The position numbers and the translations under genes were made by a program. Shown here piece by piece: positions 35,768 through 44,889 of a stretch of 64,000 bases of DNA. The notes under the pieces were generated by a model, which was given only the letters and a program-made list of their open reading frames with translations, did no database searches and was not told the origin of the DNA. How positions within the stretch are numbered: the stretch's first letter is position 1; every line of letters begins with the position of its first letter. The stretch spans positions 558,001-622,000 of the forward strand of contig NZ_CP025512.1 in NCBI RefSeq assembly GCF_003491345.1, in the 5' to 3' direction. The stretch comes from Neorhizobium sp. SOG26 (GTDB taxonomy: Bacteria > Pseudomonadota > Alphaproteobacteria > Rhizobiales > Rhizobiaceae).

Positions 35768-36158
35768 GCTCTCAACTGTTCTGCCTATAGATTTTATTCA
35801 TCAGTAAAGCTCAAACGCCGGTCTCAGCGTAGCGTGATCGACCATCGTAGGACATTTTGCTGCTTGATATTCGTCGAAGTAATGTTACTTCAGTACGCAG
35901 TAGAGTTCGTGGCGTTCCCGCACATCGCATTTCGCATCACTGCAAGTCGACTGGCATCCAAGGCTTGTGCGACATGAAGTGATTCCGAAAATGCGGCGGA
36001 ACTCCATCTGGTGATAATCTCTCCGCCCGTAATGAAGCTTAGGGGTAGGCTTCTTTCGGACACGATGCGGGTGAAGAGTTTCCTCCGGAGAATTCTGCAA
36101 GTGGACGCGTGTCGCGGAGGTCGCGGGCGCGCCATGAGTTGAACAGGAGACACATACA
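35768..36158. other. AT-richer 391-nt leader region upstream of mucR with a 16-nt palindrome
   Basis: No gene is supported; the leftward frames here lack ribosome-binding sites and family resemblance. GAAGTAA-TG-TTACTTC (35876-35891) is a perfect 16-nt palindrome. The region is clearly poorer in GC than its surroundings, as expected for a promoter bound by MucR, which prefers AT-rich targets and autoregulates in rhizobia. Confidence 0.45.
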
Positions 36159-36590
36159 ATGACAGAAATCGCACTGGGTAAGGGCACCGATCTGCTGGTC
36201 GAATTGACGGCGGATATTGTGGCCGCCTATGTGAGCAACCACGTCGTTCCCGTGGCGGATCTCTCTAACCTGATCTCGGACGTGCATGGGGCGCTCAGCA
36301 ACACCTCGTCCCCGGCGCCAGTGGTCACGAGCACCGAAAAGCCGAAGCCGCCGGTTCCGATCAAGAAGTCGATCGAAGACGACTACCTGATCTGCCTGGA
36401 AGACGGCCAGAAGTTCAAGTCGCTCAAGCGCCACCTGATGACGCACTACAACATGACACCGGAAGAATATCGCGAGAAGTGGGGCCTGCCTGCTGACTAT
36501 CCGATGGTCGCTCCCGCCTATGCGGAAGCCCGCTCGCGTCTCGCAAAGGAAATGGGCCTCGGCCAGCGCCGCAAGCGCGCCAAGGCTTGA
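36159..36590 (+). CDS. mucR: MucR/Ros-family transcriptional regulator
   Basis: A 143-residue zinc-finger regulator. The DNA-binding domain is in the C-terminal half. Cys79-x2-Asp82-x9-His92-x3-His96 replaces the Cys-x2-Cys of Ros, a variant known in rhizobial MucR and the Mesorhizobium Ml proteins. The N-terminal part (residues 5-45) is the oligomerisation region of this H-NS-like family. MucR controls exopolysaccharide, motility and cell-cycle genes. AGGAG lies 11 bases upstream, and a terminator follows. Confidence 0.96.
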   Translation: MTEIALGKGTDLLVELTADIVAAYVSNHVVPVADLSNLISDVHGALSNTSSPAPVVTSTEKPKPPVPIKKSIEDDYLICLEDGQKFKSLKRHLMTHYNMTPEEYREKWGLPADYPMVAPAYAEARSRLAKEMGLGQRRKRAKA

Positions 36591-36667
36591 AAAGAAGCAC
36601 GCCGGTTCGTCCCGTCTGACTTCCGGGCTCGCCCGGAAGCAAGGACGTGTGGACACCACGGTGGATG

Positions 36668-36693
36668 AGCCGGGCCTTCGAGCCCGGTTTTTC
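36668..36693 (+). terminator. Rho-independent terminator of mucR
   Basis: CCGGGC (36670-36675) pairs with GCCCGG (36682-36687) across CTTCGA and is followed by TTTTTC. It lies about 80 nt after the mucR stop codon. Confidence 0.85.
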
Positions 36694-36868
36694 TTTGCCC
36701 GCTTTCCGATAGCACAGGTGGATGGGGAGAGGAAAAAAATCCCATTAGTTTTCCACGGCTTGCCGTTTATCAACGGCTTAGCATCGAAGTATCCCAAGAT
36801 TCGGCTTAGTTTATCCCCGCTCTTGCTCTAGGGTATATGAATTAATTCCTATTTGATGAGGAGTTGTC

Positions 36869-37279
36869 ATGCCCTTCCAGATTTCCCCGGATCCGTATTT
36901 TCCTCCACCCGCGCGGGTTCTGGCCATGCCGGGCCCGCGCCTGCCGGCAAGCCTCCCGATCCGCATTGCCTGCCGCCTCGTGCGTCAGATGGTGGCCGAG
37001 CTGATCTGCCTGCTGGGCGATCGGGTGAGCCTGCGCCGCGACCGTCGCCGCTTTACGTGCCAGGTGCGCCAGATCGCCATGTATGTCTGCCATGTCGCGC
37101 TCGGCATCTCCATGAGCGATATCGGCGAAGCGCTCGGCCGTGACCGCAGCACGGTGAGCCATGCCTGCCATGTGGTGGAAGACCGGCGCGACGACCTCGC
37201 CTTTGACGACTTCATCTCCACCGTCGAACGCCTTGTGACAGCGGTCTTCAGCATCCCGGAGGTGGCAAGCCATGACTAA
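36869..37279 (+). CDS. DnaA domain IV-like helix-turn-helix protein, candidate GafY homolog
   Basis: A 136-residue protein. Residues 67-100 (RQIAMYVCHVALGISMSDIG then RDRSTVSHA) closely follow DnaA domain IV, the part that reads DnaA boxes. No ATPase domain is present. It overlaps the next gene, a DUF6456 protein, by eight bases. As I recall, GafY of Caulobacter and the N-terminal half of Rhodobacter GafA have this DnaA-like fold and, with GafZ or the C-terminal half, activate gene transfer agent promoters. The GTA link is inference. AGGAG lies upstream of the ATG. Confidence 0.75.
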   Translation: MPFQISPDPYFPPPARVLAMPGPRLPASLPIRIACRLVRQMVAELICLLGDRVSLRRDRRRFTCQVRQIAMYVCHVALGISMSDIGEALGRDRSTVSHACHVVEDRRDDLAFDDFISTVERLVTAVFSIPEVASHD

Positions 37280-38096
37280 GCGCATGACCCGGAAATTGCA
37301 GCCCACCAACGCCCGGCGGCAATTGCTGCGGCTCGTCCGACAACTGGCCCGCGGCGCCTGCACCATCGAGCCGGCGGAAGGCGGCTTGTTGCGGCTGCTG
37401 CGCGATGGCGAGGAGCGGATCCACGAACAGGCGTTGGTCAACGAGGCCGTGTCGCTCGGCCTTGCCGTGAGGAGCGGCAATACGATCACAGCCAGCAGCG
37501 CGGCTTCAGCCTTCGTCCGTCGTGCTCTGGCGGAAGGGGAGGAGGCCTTCGCCGGCCAGCATCGCGAGGTCCAGGTTTCCACGGCCGATGTCGAGGGCCA
37601 ACGCCAGCCGGTGCGCCGCAACCTGCAGGAATCGCCGCTCGGGGCCGTTGCCCGCATGAAGGATCGCGATGGCAGGGCCTTCGTGCCGGTCGAGGCGGTG
37701 GATGCGGGCGAGCGGCTGTTGTCGGATTTCACCCGCGGGCAGATGCAGCCGCGCGTCACGGCCTCCTGGGAGCCACGGCTTGCTTCGCGCTCCAGGGGAG
37801 GCGCTGGCGGCCAGGCGGAGATCGCCGACAGTGCGCTGGCCGCCCGAAGCCGTTTTACCCGCGCGGTGGAAGCGATGGGACCGGAGCTTGCCGGTGTCGC
37901 GATCGATGTCTGCTGCTTTTCCAAGGGGCTGGAAACGGTGGAGCGAGAGCGGCAATGGCCGGCGCGCTCCGCCAAGCTGATGTTGCGCACCGCACTTCTG
38001 GCGCTGGCGCGCCATTATGCGCCACCGGTCGGCCAGGGGCGCCGGCGCAGCCACCATTGGGGCACGGACGACTTTCGCCCGACGATCGAGAGTTGA
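37272..38096 (+). CDS. DUF6456-domain protein, candidate GafZ homolog
   Basis: A 274-residue protein. The C-terminal region (about 195-255: RSRFTRAVEAMGPELAGVAI then KGLETVERERQWPARSAKLM) is DUF6456. The N-terminal part has a helix-turn-helix-like stretch (residues 15-75), and a middle region carries ESPLGAVARMKDRDGRAFV. It is encoded directly after, and overlapping, the DnaA-like protein, so the two are translationally coupled and probably act together. From memory, GafZ is the RNA-polymerase-contacting partner of GafY. A broader regulatory role is equally possible, since rhizobia without an obvious GTA may carry such pairs. Confidence 0.75.
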   Translation: MTKRMTRKLQPTNARRQLLRLVRQLARGACTIEPAEGGLLRLLRDGEERIHEQALVNEAVSLGLAVRSGNTITASSAASAFVRRALAEGEEAFAGQHREVQVSTADVEGQRQPVRRNLQESPLGAVARMKDRDGRAFVPVEAVDAGERLLSDFTRGQMQPRVTASWEPRLASRSRGGAGGQAEIADSALAARSRFTRAVEAMGPELAGVAIDVCCFSKGLETVERERQWPARSAKLMLRTALLALARHYAPPVGQGRRRSHHWGTDDFRPTIES

Positions 38097-38108
38097 GGGA
38101 GAGGGTCG

Positions 38109-38531
38109 TTAAGCCGCGGCGCGCAGGCTTGCTTCGCCGCGGATGCGCTTCACCATCGAACGCAGGCCATTGGCGCGCTGCGACGACAGGTGTTCCACCA
38201 GGCCGATCCGGTCGAAGATCTCGATCGCATCGGTACCGGCAATCTCTGAGGCATGTTTGCCGGAATAAACGGCAAGCACGATCGCCACCAGCCCGCGCAC
38301 GATATGCGCGTCGGAATCACCTTCGAACGTCATCACCGGGTCGCTGCTCTGGTCTTCAACATGGCTCACCAGCCACACCTGGCTCGCGCAGCCCTGCACC
38401 TTGTATTCCGCCGTCTTCTTCTCCTCGGGAAGGTCCGGGAGCGCCTTCCCAAGTTCGATCACATAGCGGTAGCGATCTTCCCATTCGTCGAGGAATGCAA
38501 AATCGTCGATGATCTGCTCGATGCTGGCCAT
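38109..38531 (-). CDS. sufE: SufE-family Fe-S cluster assembly protein
   Basis: A 140-residue SufE. The sulfur-accepting Cys48 is in VQGCASQVW, and the IDDFAFLDEWEDRYRYVIEL start and SSQRANGLRSMVKRI end are diagnostic. It accepts persulfide from SufS and passes it to the SufBCD scaffold. It is far from any other suf gene here. It ends 12 nt from the DUF6456 gene in convergent orientation. Confidence 0.94.
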   Translation of the reverse strand: MASIEQIIDDFAFLDEWEDRYRYVIELGKALPDLPEEKKTAEYKVQGCASQVWLVSHVEDQSSDPVMTFEGDSDAHIVRGLVAIVLAVYSGKHASEIAGTDAIEIFDRIGLVEHLSSQRANGLRSMVKRIRGEASLRAAA

Positions 38532-38583
38532 AGGAACTCCGGGTGTTGCTGCTCCATATAGGTGCTCACCGGCAGGATCAAAG

Positions 38584-38620
38584 CAAAAAAATCGCCGTGA
38601 AGACCTTCGTCCTCACGGCG
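38584..38620 (-). terminator. Rho-independent terminator of the DUF5330 gene
   Basis: CGCCGTGA (38593-38600) pairs with TCACGGCG (38613-38620). On the minus strand the stem is followed by seven T (38591-38585). It lies about 90 nt beyond the stop of the DUF5330 gene and before the sufE start. Confidence 0.85.
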
Positions 38621-38712
38621 CCAGCAGATGCTGATAGGCGGGCAGGCAGTGTCCCGCGCCGGACAAAGGGATCCCAGGTATCCGGCGCAAGCTTGAAGAA
38701 TTTCGGGATGGA

Positions 38713-39129
38713 TCAGTGGGCGGGGCGCTTCTGCGGCACTGGCACCGTGCCGGTCGAGATCGCATCAGGCTCCGCGGTGGCGGCTTCCTGGCCGGGGAAT
38801 GGCGTCGGCTCCGGATCGCTCATCAGCGGCGTGCTGGCGGCCTTCTTGCCGCTACCGAACTGCTGGTCGAGCAACTGAAAGGCAACCAGCGCGCCTTCCT
38901 TGGCTCGCACGCCGAGTGCGGAGAAGGTTTCGCTGCCCTTTTCGCAGACCTCGGGCTTCTCGCTGCAGAGCGCGCTGACATAGTGGTAGGCTTCGGTCGC
39001 AGCCGACAGGGCACCGGCGACTTCGAGCGGCGAGGCGCCGCGATCATCGCTTACCGGGTTGCTGCTGAAATAGGACAGCACCACCAGCACGGCTGCAAAC
39101 CAGAACGTTCCCTTGATCAGAAACCACAT
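38713..39129 (-). CDS. DUF5330-family protein
   Basis: A 138-residue protein with one N-terminal membrane helix (MWFLIKGTFWFAAVLVVLSYF) and a periplasmic region. The SPLEVAGALSAATEAYHYVSALCSEKPEVCEKGSETFSALG-type region contains two Cys and matches what I recall of DUF5330, a Rhizobiales family of unknown function. The C terminus is Pro-rich and disordered. It has its own terminator and faces the histidine kinase gene across a long gap. Confidence 0.82.
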   Translation of the reverse strand: MWFLIKGTFWFAAVLVVLSYFSSNPVSDDRGASPLEVAGALSAATEAYHYVSALCSEKPEVCEKGSETFSALGVRAKEGALVAFQLLDQQFGSGKKAASTPLMSDPEPTPFPGQEAATAEPDAISTGTVPVPQKRPAH

Positions 39130-39595
39130 GTTCTACCCACCTGTCTTTCCCGCGATCATCTTGCGGGGCGTGCGCCGGTCTCTCCCGGTCTTGGAGCGAG
39201 GTGTAACGTCTCAGAAGCAAATTTGGCTTTGAAGCCGCTGCTCGAATTTTCCGCAAATTTATCTCGAATTTGAATGATCCCGGTCTGGCACAGGCAGGAT
39301 TGTGGCCTCGCCCCGACGTTCTGCCGCAGCTGTTAAGCATAAATGCGGCGGCAGGGCCGTGGACACCGGGCTTTGCACGGGAGTCGGTTGCCACAAAAGT
39401 TAACGCAAAAGGAAAAATGCAAGCAAATCCGTCGCTTACCTGCCGTTAACCACAAGCCGAGAAGCTTCGCCGAGAATGTCCCAAAGGGGGATTTGGCGGC
39501 TTTTGAGCCTTTGCGACTCGCTCTCTTTTATCCATTCCTTAAGCGGCGGAGACCTATTGTCTGCGCCAAGAAACGAGTTTGTTCCAGGGTATTGC
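39130..39595. other. 466-nt gap before the histidine kinase gene
   Basis: No supported gene. GTTAAC half-sites occur at about 39400 and 39445 but not in the paired TTAA-N7-TTAA arrangement of CtrA boxes. An in-frame ATG for the kinase exists at 39476, but the 40 codons that follow use many A/T third positions and look non-coding. Promoters for the divergent DUF5330 and kinase genes must lie here. Confidence 0.4.
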
Positions 39596-41102
<1,507 letters not shown>

Positions 41103-41131
<29 letters not shown>

Positions 41132-42032
41132 CCGGAAAAAGAACGCCAAACGCGAACCCGGTCTTCTGGCAAGCCTTGCCGCCGGTGCGGGACGGGCTGC
41201 TGCGCGCCATCCAAAGCCATTGTTCGGTATTGCCGCCTTCGGCGTCGTCTTCAGTTTCGTTGCAGCCAACGCCTTGTGGTACCAGCCGGGCGGCCATCCA
41301 TCGCCCTTCCTCGCCACGCGTGACGCGCAGGATCCGAACCGCTTCGCCGGTTACCGGCCGATGCGCCAGATTCCTCCCGACGACGTGACGACCTTCAAGA
41401 TCGAGCGCACCACGTCGGCAGAGACACCGAACGAAACGACGACTGTTATCCGGCCGCAGGTTCCGGAACCGGCAGAACTGCAGGTCGAGGATCTGATCCC
41501 TGCCGAAGTACCGGCGCAGCGTCCGCAACTGGCGCAGCCGATGCCCGAGCATGCCGTGCCGCTGCCGGCACCGATGCCGAAGCCGGCGCCAGCCCCGGCC
41601 CCAGCTCACGTCGAGACGGCAAAGTCGGTCACGAAGCCGCAGCCGCCCAAACCCGCACAGGAAAAGCCGCGCGGCGAAGACCCGATTGCCGCGGCCATTC
41701 GCTCCGCCGAACGCAAGCCCTTCACCGTGCCGCCAGCCGATATCCCCAACGCCACCGGCTCCAACCCAGCGCGCAACGTCGTGCCGGTGTCGCAGAAGCC
41801 GGCACAGCGGCTTCCCGTCGCGCCCCGCAATGAGGCGCAGGCGACGTCATTGGTGTTGCAGATCCAGCGCGGCCTTTCCAACATCGCCTATGCCGATGTG
41901 CAGGTGGATGGCGTCGCCGGCAGCCAGACGAAGGCCGCCATCCGGCGTTTCCAGAAGCACTACCGCCTGCCGGAAACCGGCGAACCGGACGAACTGGTGC
42001 TGAAGAAGCTGAAATCGATCGGCGCCCTCTAG
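41103..42032 (+). CDS. Membrane-anchored peptidoglycan-binding protein
   Basis: A 309-residue protein. A basic N terminus precedes one membrane helix (about residues 39-58), then a long Pro/Ala/Lys-rich periplasmic linker (residues 100-225), then a C-terminal PG_binding_1 domain (LQIQRGLSNIAYADVQVDGV, then KAAIRRFQKHYRLPETGE). It probably links the inner membrane to the cell wall. It overlaps the 3' end of the kinase gene by 29 nt, so the two are co-expressed and the kinase may sense envelope state. Confidence 0.88.
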
Positions 42033-42092
42033 CCACGACCCGTTGGACGCATTCCGTTTGCGCCCGACGCCGCGTGACCCTATGAGGGGCGC

Positions 42093-42437
42093 ATGCGCCT
42101 CAAGACCGATATGTTCGTCTCCACCCTTCTCCGCCGCGTCTTCGGGCTCGGCGGGTTTGCTGCCGTGGAACACAAGGGGGCCGAGTCCGCCGGCGCCATC
42201 TTCATCCGCCAACGGTTCCGCGATGGACTGGAAACGCTTTACGCGCCCGCGCCGCAAAGCTTCTTTGGCGAGGACGAGGGCAGCCGCAAGTTCGAGGTGA
42301 GGGCTGAGCGCGTCGAAGCGCACGAGATCGCTGATCTCCTGGCGCGTGAACTGAAGTTCGATCCGGATCTATGGCTGGTGGAACTGGAGATCGACGACGT
42401 TGCCGACCTCTTCGAGGTCGTCGAGCCGGACGGCTGA
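42093..42437 (+). CDS. DUF1491-family protein
   Basis: A 114-residue soluble protein. MRLKTDMFVSTLLRRVFGLG then AGAIFIRQRF and the acidic C terminus (LARELKFDPDLWLVELE) match DUF1491, an alphaproteobacterial family of unknown function. It is the third gene of the kinase/peptidoglycan-binding cluster and converges on the DUF2336 gene with an 8-nt gap. Confidence 0.85.
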   Translation: MRLKTDMFVSTLLRRVFGLGGFAAVEHKGAESAGAIFIRQRFRDGLETLYAPAPQSFFGEDEGSRKFEVRAERVEAHEIADLLARELKFDPDLWLVELEIDDVADLFEVVEPDG

Positions 42438-42445
42438 GATTGCCG

Positions 42446-43501
42446 TCAGGCGCTGCGGCGAATGCTGTAGCGGCCGGGCTGCCGAACGCTCGCGGTCGTG
42501 CGCAGGGGTGCTGCGGTTTCCTCGATGTCCTGCTGGGCTGGGCCCGCCTCGGCCGGCGGTGCAGCCACGGGCTCCGAATAGGTATAGCTGTCGGCGCGCC
42601 GCCAGGCTTCCACCCGCTGCCCGCACTGGTCTTCGTCCAGCCGGTTCCAGAGCCGTTCGGCGCGGCTCATCCCAGCCTCGGTCCCGGACAGGTGGTCATA
42701 GATCCGCTGCAGGATGAAAAGCGCATCCTCGGTGTCCATGCCAAGACCCTTGAGCGTCGTCGCCAGCTGCTGGCCGGAAATGTCGAGCATGATCCGCTCC
42801 GACAGCCAGCGACTCGCCGAAAGCGCATCCGCCAGCACCGAGGCGAAAAGCCCGTTTTCCCGGTTGCGCGCAAAGCGCACCAGGAGCGCCTGCTGCACGG
42901 CCGAAAGGCTGCGCAGCCCGAGCCGGTCGCTCGCCGGGCGGGTGATGTGGCCGGCCAGCATCCGCAGCCGCTTGCGCATGTCCTCTTCGCGCGCCACCCG
43001 CTCGGCCTCGCTCGAGGCGTTCTCCGCCGGCTGGGGTGAGGCGGGGGCGGGGTCTGCATCCGGCTTGATGCCGCGGTCGTGCCGCAGGCCAACCAGCGCG
43101 TCGATGACCCGTGGCGACAGCGCCTCGCGCCGCACGATCGCGCGTGCATGCGCCTCGCCTTGCGTGCGGGCAATCGCAATCAGGGTGTCGTCGCTGAGGC
43201 AGCTCGACGAGATCAGGAAGGGGGCCGCAATGGCGATCGGCTGGCTGGCAATGAAGAAGGCAACGGCAGGTGGCACGTTCGGGCATTGAGACAGCGCGGC
43301 GACTGCCTCGCGACGTGCTTCCTCGGATGAGGCGGTAAAGAGCGGCGTGAAGAGCTCGGCGAACTGTCGGAGTTCCGACCGCGAGGGATGCGGCAGGCTC
43401 TCGAAACTCGTCACCGTGGCCATCAGCACCACATCCTTTTTACGCACGGCCTGAGGCCTCTCCAGCTCTCGAAACTCATTGTTCACAGGGCTTACCCGCA
43501 T
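42446..43501 (-). CDS. DUF2336-family protein
   Basis: A 351-residue all-helical protein. FESLPHPSRSELRQFAELFT opens a repeat-like region; PPAVAFFIASQPIAIAAPFL and REALSPRVIDALVG are typical of DUF2336, an alphaproteobacterial family of HEAT-like helical repeats. The C terminus is Ala/Pro-rich. The start is uncertain: ATG 43501 lacks a good ribosome-binding site, and an ATG at 43423 (MATVTSFESL) is possible. CtrA-type elements lie in the upstream gap. Confidence 0.83.
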   Translation of the reverse strand: MRVSPVNNEFRELERPQAVRKKDVVLMATVTSFESLPHPSRSELRQFAELFTPLFTASSEEARREAVAALSQCPNVPPAVAFFIASQPIAIAAPFLISSSCLSDDTLIAIARTQGEAHARAIVRREALSPRVIDALVGLRHDRGIKPDADPAPASPQPAENASSEAERVAREEDMRKRLRMLAGHITRPASDRLGLRSLSAVQQALLVRFARNRENGLFASVLADALSASRWLSERIMLDISGQQLATTLKGLGMDTEDALFILQRIYDHLSGTEAGMSRAERLWNRLDEDQCGQRVEAWRRADSYTYSEPVAAPPAEAGPAQQDIEETAAPLRTTASVRQPGRYSIRRSA

Positions 43502-43519
43502 CCTACGCAATACAAATCG

Positions 43520-43608
43520 GATGGTGCGACGACACTGATGGAGGGCGCACACATGCCCGCCGCGTCATCGTACCTTTCCTGGGAAACTCCCGGCGGCGTC
43601 GCACCATC
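43520..43608. repeat. 12-bp perfect inverted repeat bounding an 89-nt fold-back
   Basis: GATGGTGCGACG (43520-43531) and CGTCGCACCATC (43597-43608) are perfect complements 65 nt apart. Smaller stems (for example TTTCC/GGAAA) nest between them. It lies just upstream of the DUF2336 start. A 36-codon frame from ATG 43553 inside it has GGAGGG upstream but no recognisable product. It could be a structured RNA, a cis-element or a small non-autonomous repeat. Confidence 0.5.
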
Positions 43609-43648
43609 AGGCGAGCGTGGATGTCGTCGCAAAACGGAACGCGCTGGT

Positions 43649-43677
43649 TTAACCGGATGCTAACCGTTCGACGGTTA
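43649..43677. promoter_or_regulatory. Near-match CtrA box plus TAACCGT/ACGGTTA palindrome
   Basis: TTAA (43649-43652), seven bases, CTAAC (43660-43664) differs from the CtrA consensus by one base. It overlaps the inverted repeat TAACCGT (43661-43667) and ACGGTTA (43671-43677). The cluster is about 150 nt upstream of the leftward DUF2336 start. Confidence 0.45.
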
Positions 43678-43759
43678 ACGCTCGGTGAAAATGCATCGTA
43701 TTGATACGTCTGTCGGTGCTGCCGTCCACAGGCTGGGACGGGAACAGCATTGTGACCGC

Positions 43760-43789
43760 AAGGCCCGTGAACCAAAGGCCCGTGAACCA
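43760..43789. repeat. Two tandem 15-bp direct repeats
   Basis: AAGGCCCGTGAACCA occurs twice head to tail (43760-43774 and 43775-43789), with a partial third copy (AAGGCC) following. It lies in the long gap between the DUF2336 gene and the small gene at 44122, and may vary in copy number between strains. Confidence 0.7.
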
Positions 43790-43856
43790 AAGGCCAGGGC
43801 CTGCGTTTTACGCTTCGGATCCCAGACATGCGTGGTTGGCAACTGCTACATTAGCG

Positions 43857-43872
43857 TTAATCGGCTGTTAAC
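43857..43872 (+). promoter_or_regulatory. CtrA-type binding box
   Basis: TTAA (43857-43860), seven bases (TCGGCTG), then TTAAC (43868-43872) is a full match to the CtrA consensus. The next rightward gene is the 59-residue protein at 44122, about 250 nt away. The 620-nt gap 43502-44121 holds no other supported gene. Confidence 0.55.
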
Positions 43873-44121
43873 CATGCTCTGGCTGAATCTGCGGTAACTG
43901 GTTCTGCTTCGGCCGAGCTTGCTCGAGGGGCCGGATGGTCCTGCTCCTTGATCCTGTCGGTGGAAATGAGCCGGCGAAACTGGAAATGTCCCTGCGCCTC
44001 GGAGGAGGCGCACAGACGAGAAAGGCGCTGATGCCGGCAAACCGGAAGCGCCAGCCCATCGGTTTGGGCAGGGTGAGATCGATCCGTCTTCATCCGTCTC
44101 GAATTCCTAGCGGAGGCGAGC

Positions 44122-44301
44122 ATGGCAGAGATCGTAATTTTGAACAAATGGCGCAGCGAACACGCCGCGCGCAAGCCGGAGATCCGGATTGGCGAGGACA
44201 AGGCGTCCGCGCAGGTCCTGCTGTTTACCGGCGTGCGCTACGAACGTTATGGCGACTGGCTGAACAGCCGGCCGGAAAACCAGGCGGTCGGGGCGGAGTA
44301 G
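44122..44301 (+). CDS. Small hypothetical protein, 59 residues
   Basis: A 59-residue protein starting MAEIVILNKWRSEHAARKPE and continuing with a short beta-rich stretch (ASAQVLLFTGVRYERYGDWL). GGAGG lies six bases upstream of the ATG, an excellent ribosome-binding site. No membrane helix. I do not recognise the family. A consensus CtrA box lies about 250 nt upstream. It ends 9 nt from the convergent DUF1254-type gene. Confidence 0.65.
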   Translation: MAEIVILNKWRSEHAARKPEIRIGEDKASAQVLLFTGVRYERYGDWLNSRPENQAVGAE

Positions 44302-44310
44302 TTCCTGCGA

Positions 44311-44889
44311 TCAGAAACGGCTTCTGGAGCGCCACTCGAAGGGCGCGCAGCTTGCCTCGCTCAGGAACTGCGACGCGAGCTCTTCGTAGCTTGGCTGGGG
44401 CGCGAGGCTCCGCAACACGACATAACCCTGTGCTGCCGTGGTTTCGACCATGATCGATTGTGACACAGGCTCCGGAAGCGAACGGCGCAGCGCCGTCAGT
44501 TGCACCGGCGTCGCAATCACCACGTTCAGCGCGCCGCCGGCAGAAGTCCGGTCGTTGATGCTGAAGATCTCGTTCGAGGAAGCATCGAACACGGCAAGCG
44601 ACCAGAACGGTAGCCCGTTGTTGGCCGCCGCAAGCCGCACCGGCCCTTCAGAAATGTCATAGGCGCAGACCGCAACCGGCAGGTAAGGGTCGTCCATGCC
44701 AAGCCCCGTGCGGTCAGCAACGGATCCAAGCTGGTAGAAGCGGTGCATCTCGCCCTTGGCGAGCACGCGGGTATAGGCGTCCTTTTCGCTGAACTCCGGC
44801 AGCAGCAGCACGATGATGAGGTGCAGGAGCGCGGCACCGATGAGGCCGACGACGACCGCGAGGATCAGCTGAAGCGCGAACCTAGACAT
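44311..44889 (-). CDS. Membrane-anchored DUF1254-like protein
   Basis: A 192-residue protein with one N-terminal membrane helix (LQLILAVVVGLIGAALLHLIIVLLL) and a periplasmic domain. AVCAYDISEGPVRLAAANNGLPFWSLAVFD-type text resembles the short DUF1254 proteins that follow DUF1214 genes in rhizobia. Function unknown. It overlaps the upstream DUF1214 gene by eight bases, so they are translationally coupled. Confidence 0.78.
   Translation of the reverse strand: MSRFALQLILAVVVGLIGAALLHLIIVLLLPEFSEKDAYTRVLAKGEMHRFYQLGSVADRTGLGMDDPYLPVAVCAYDISEGPVRLAAANNGLPFWSLAVFDASSNEIFSINDRTSAGGALNVVIATPVQLTALRRSLPEPVSQSIMVETTAAQGYVVLRSLAPQPSYEELASQFLSEASCAPFEWRSRSRF

Noticed and set aside
35885..36187. Two leftward frames of about 95-100 codons upstream of mucR
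   Set aside because: They overlap the mucR promoter, lack ribosome-binding sites and show no family resemblance.
37506..38057. Leftward frame opposite the DUF6456 gene
   Set aside because: No family resemblance or ribosome-binding site; the rightward frame has the recognisable domain and a coupled start.
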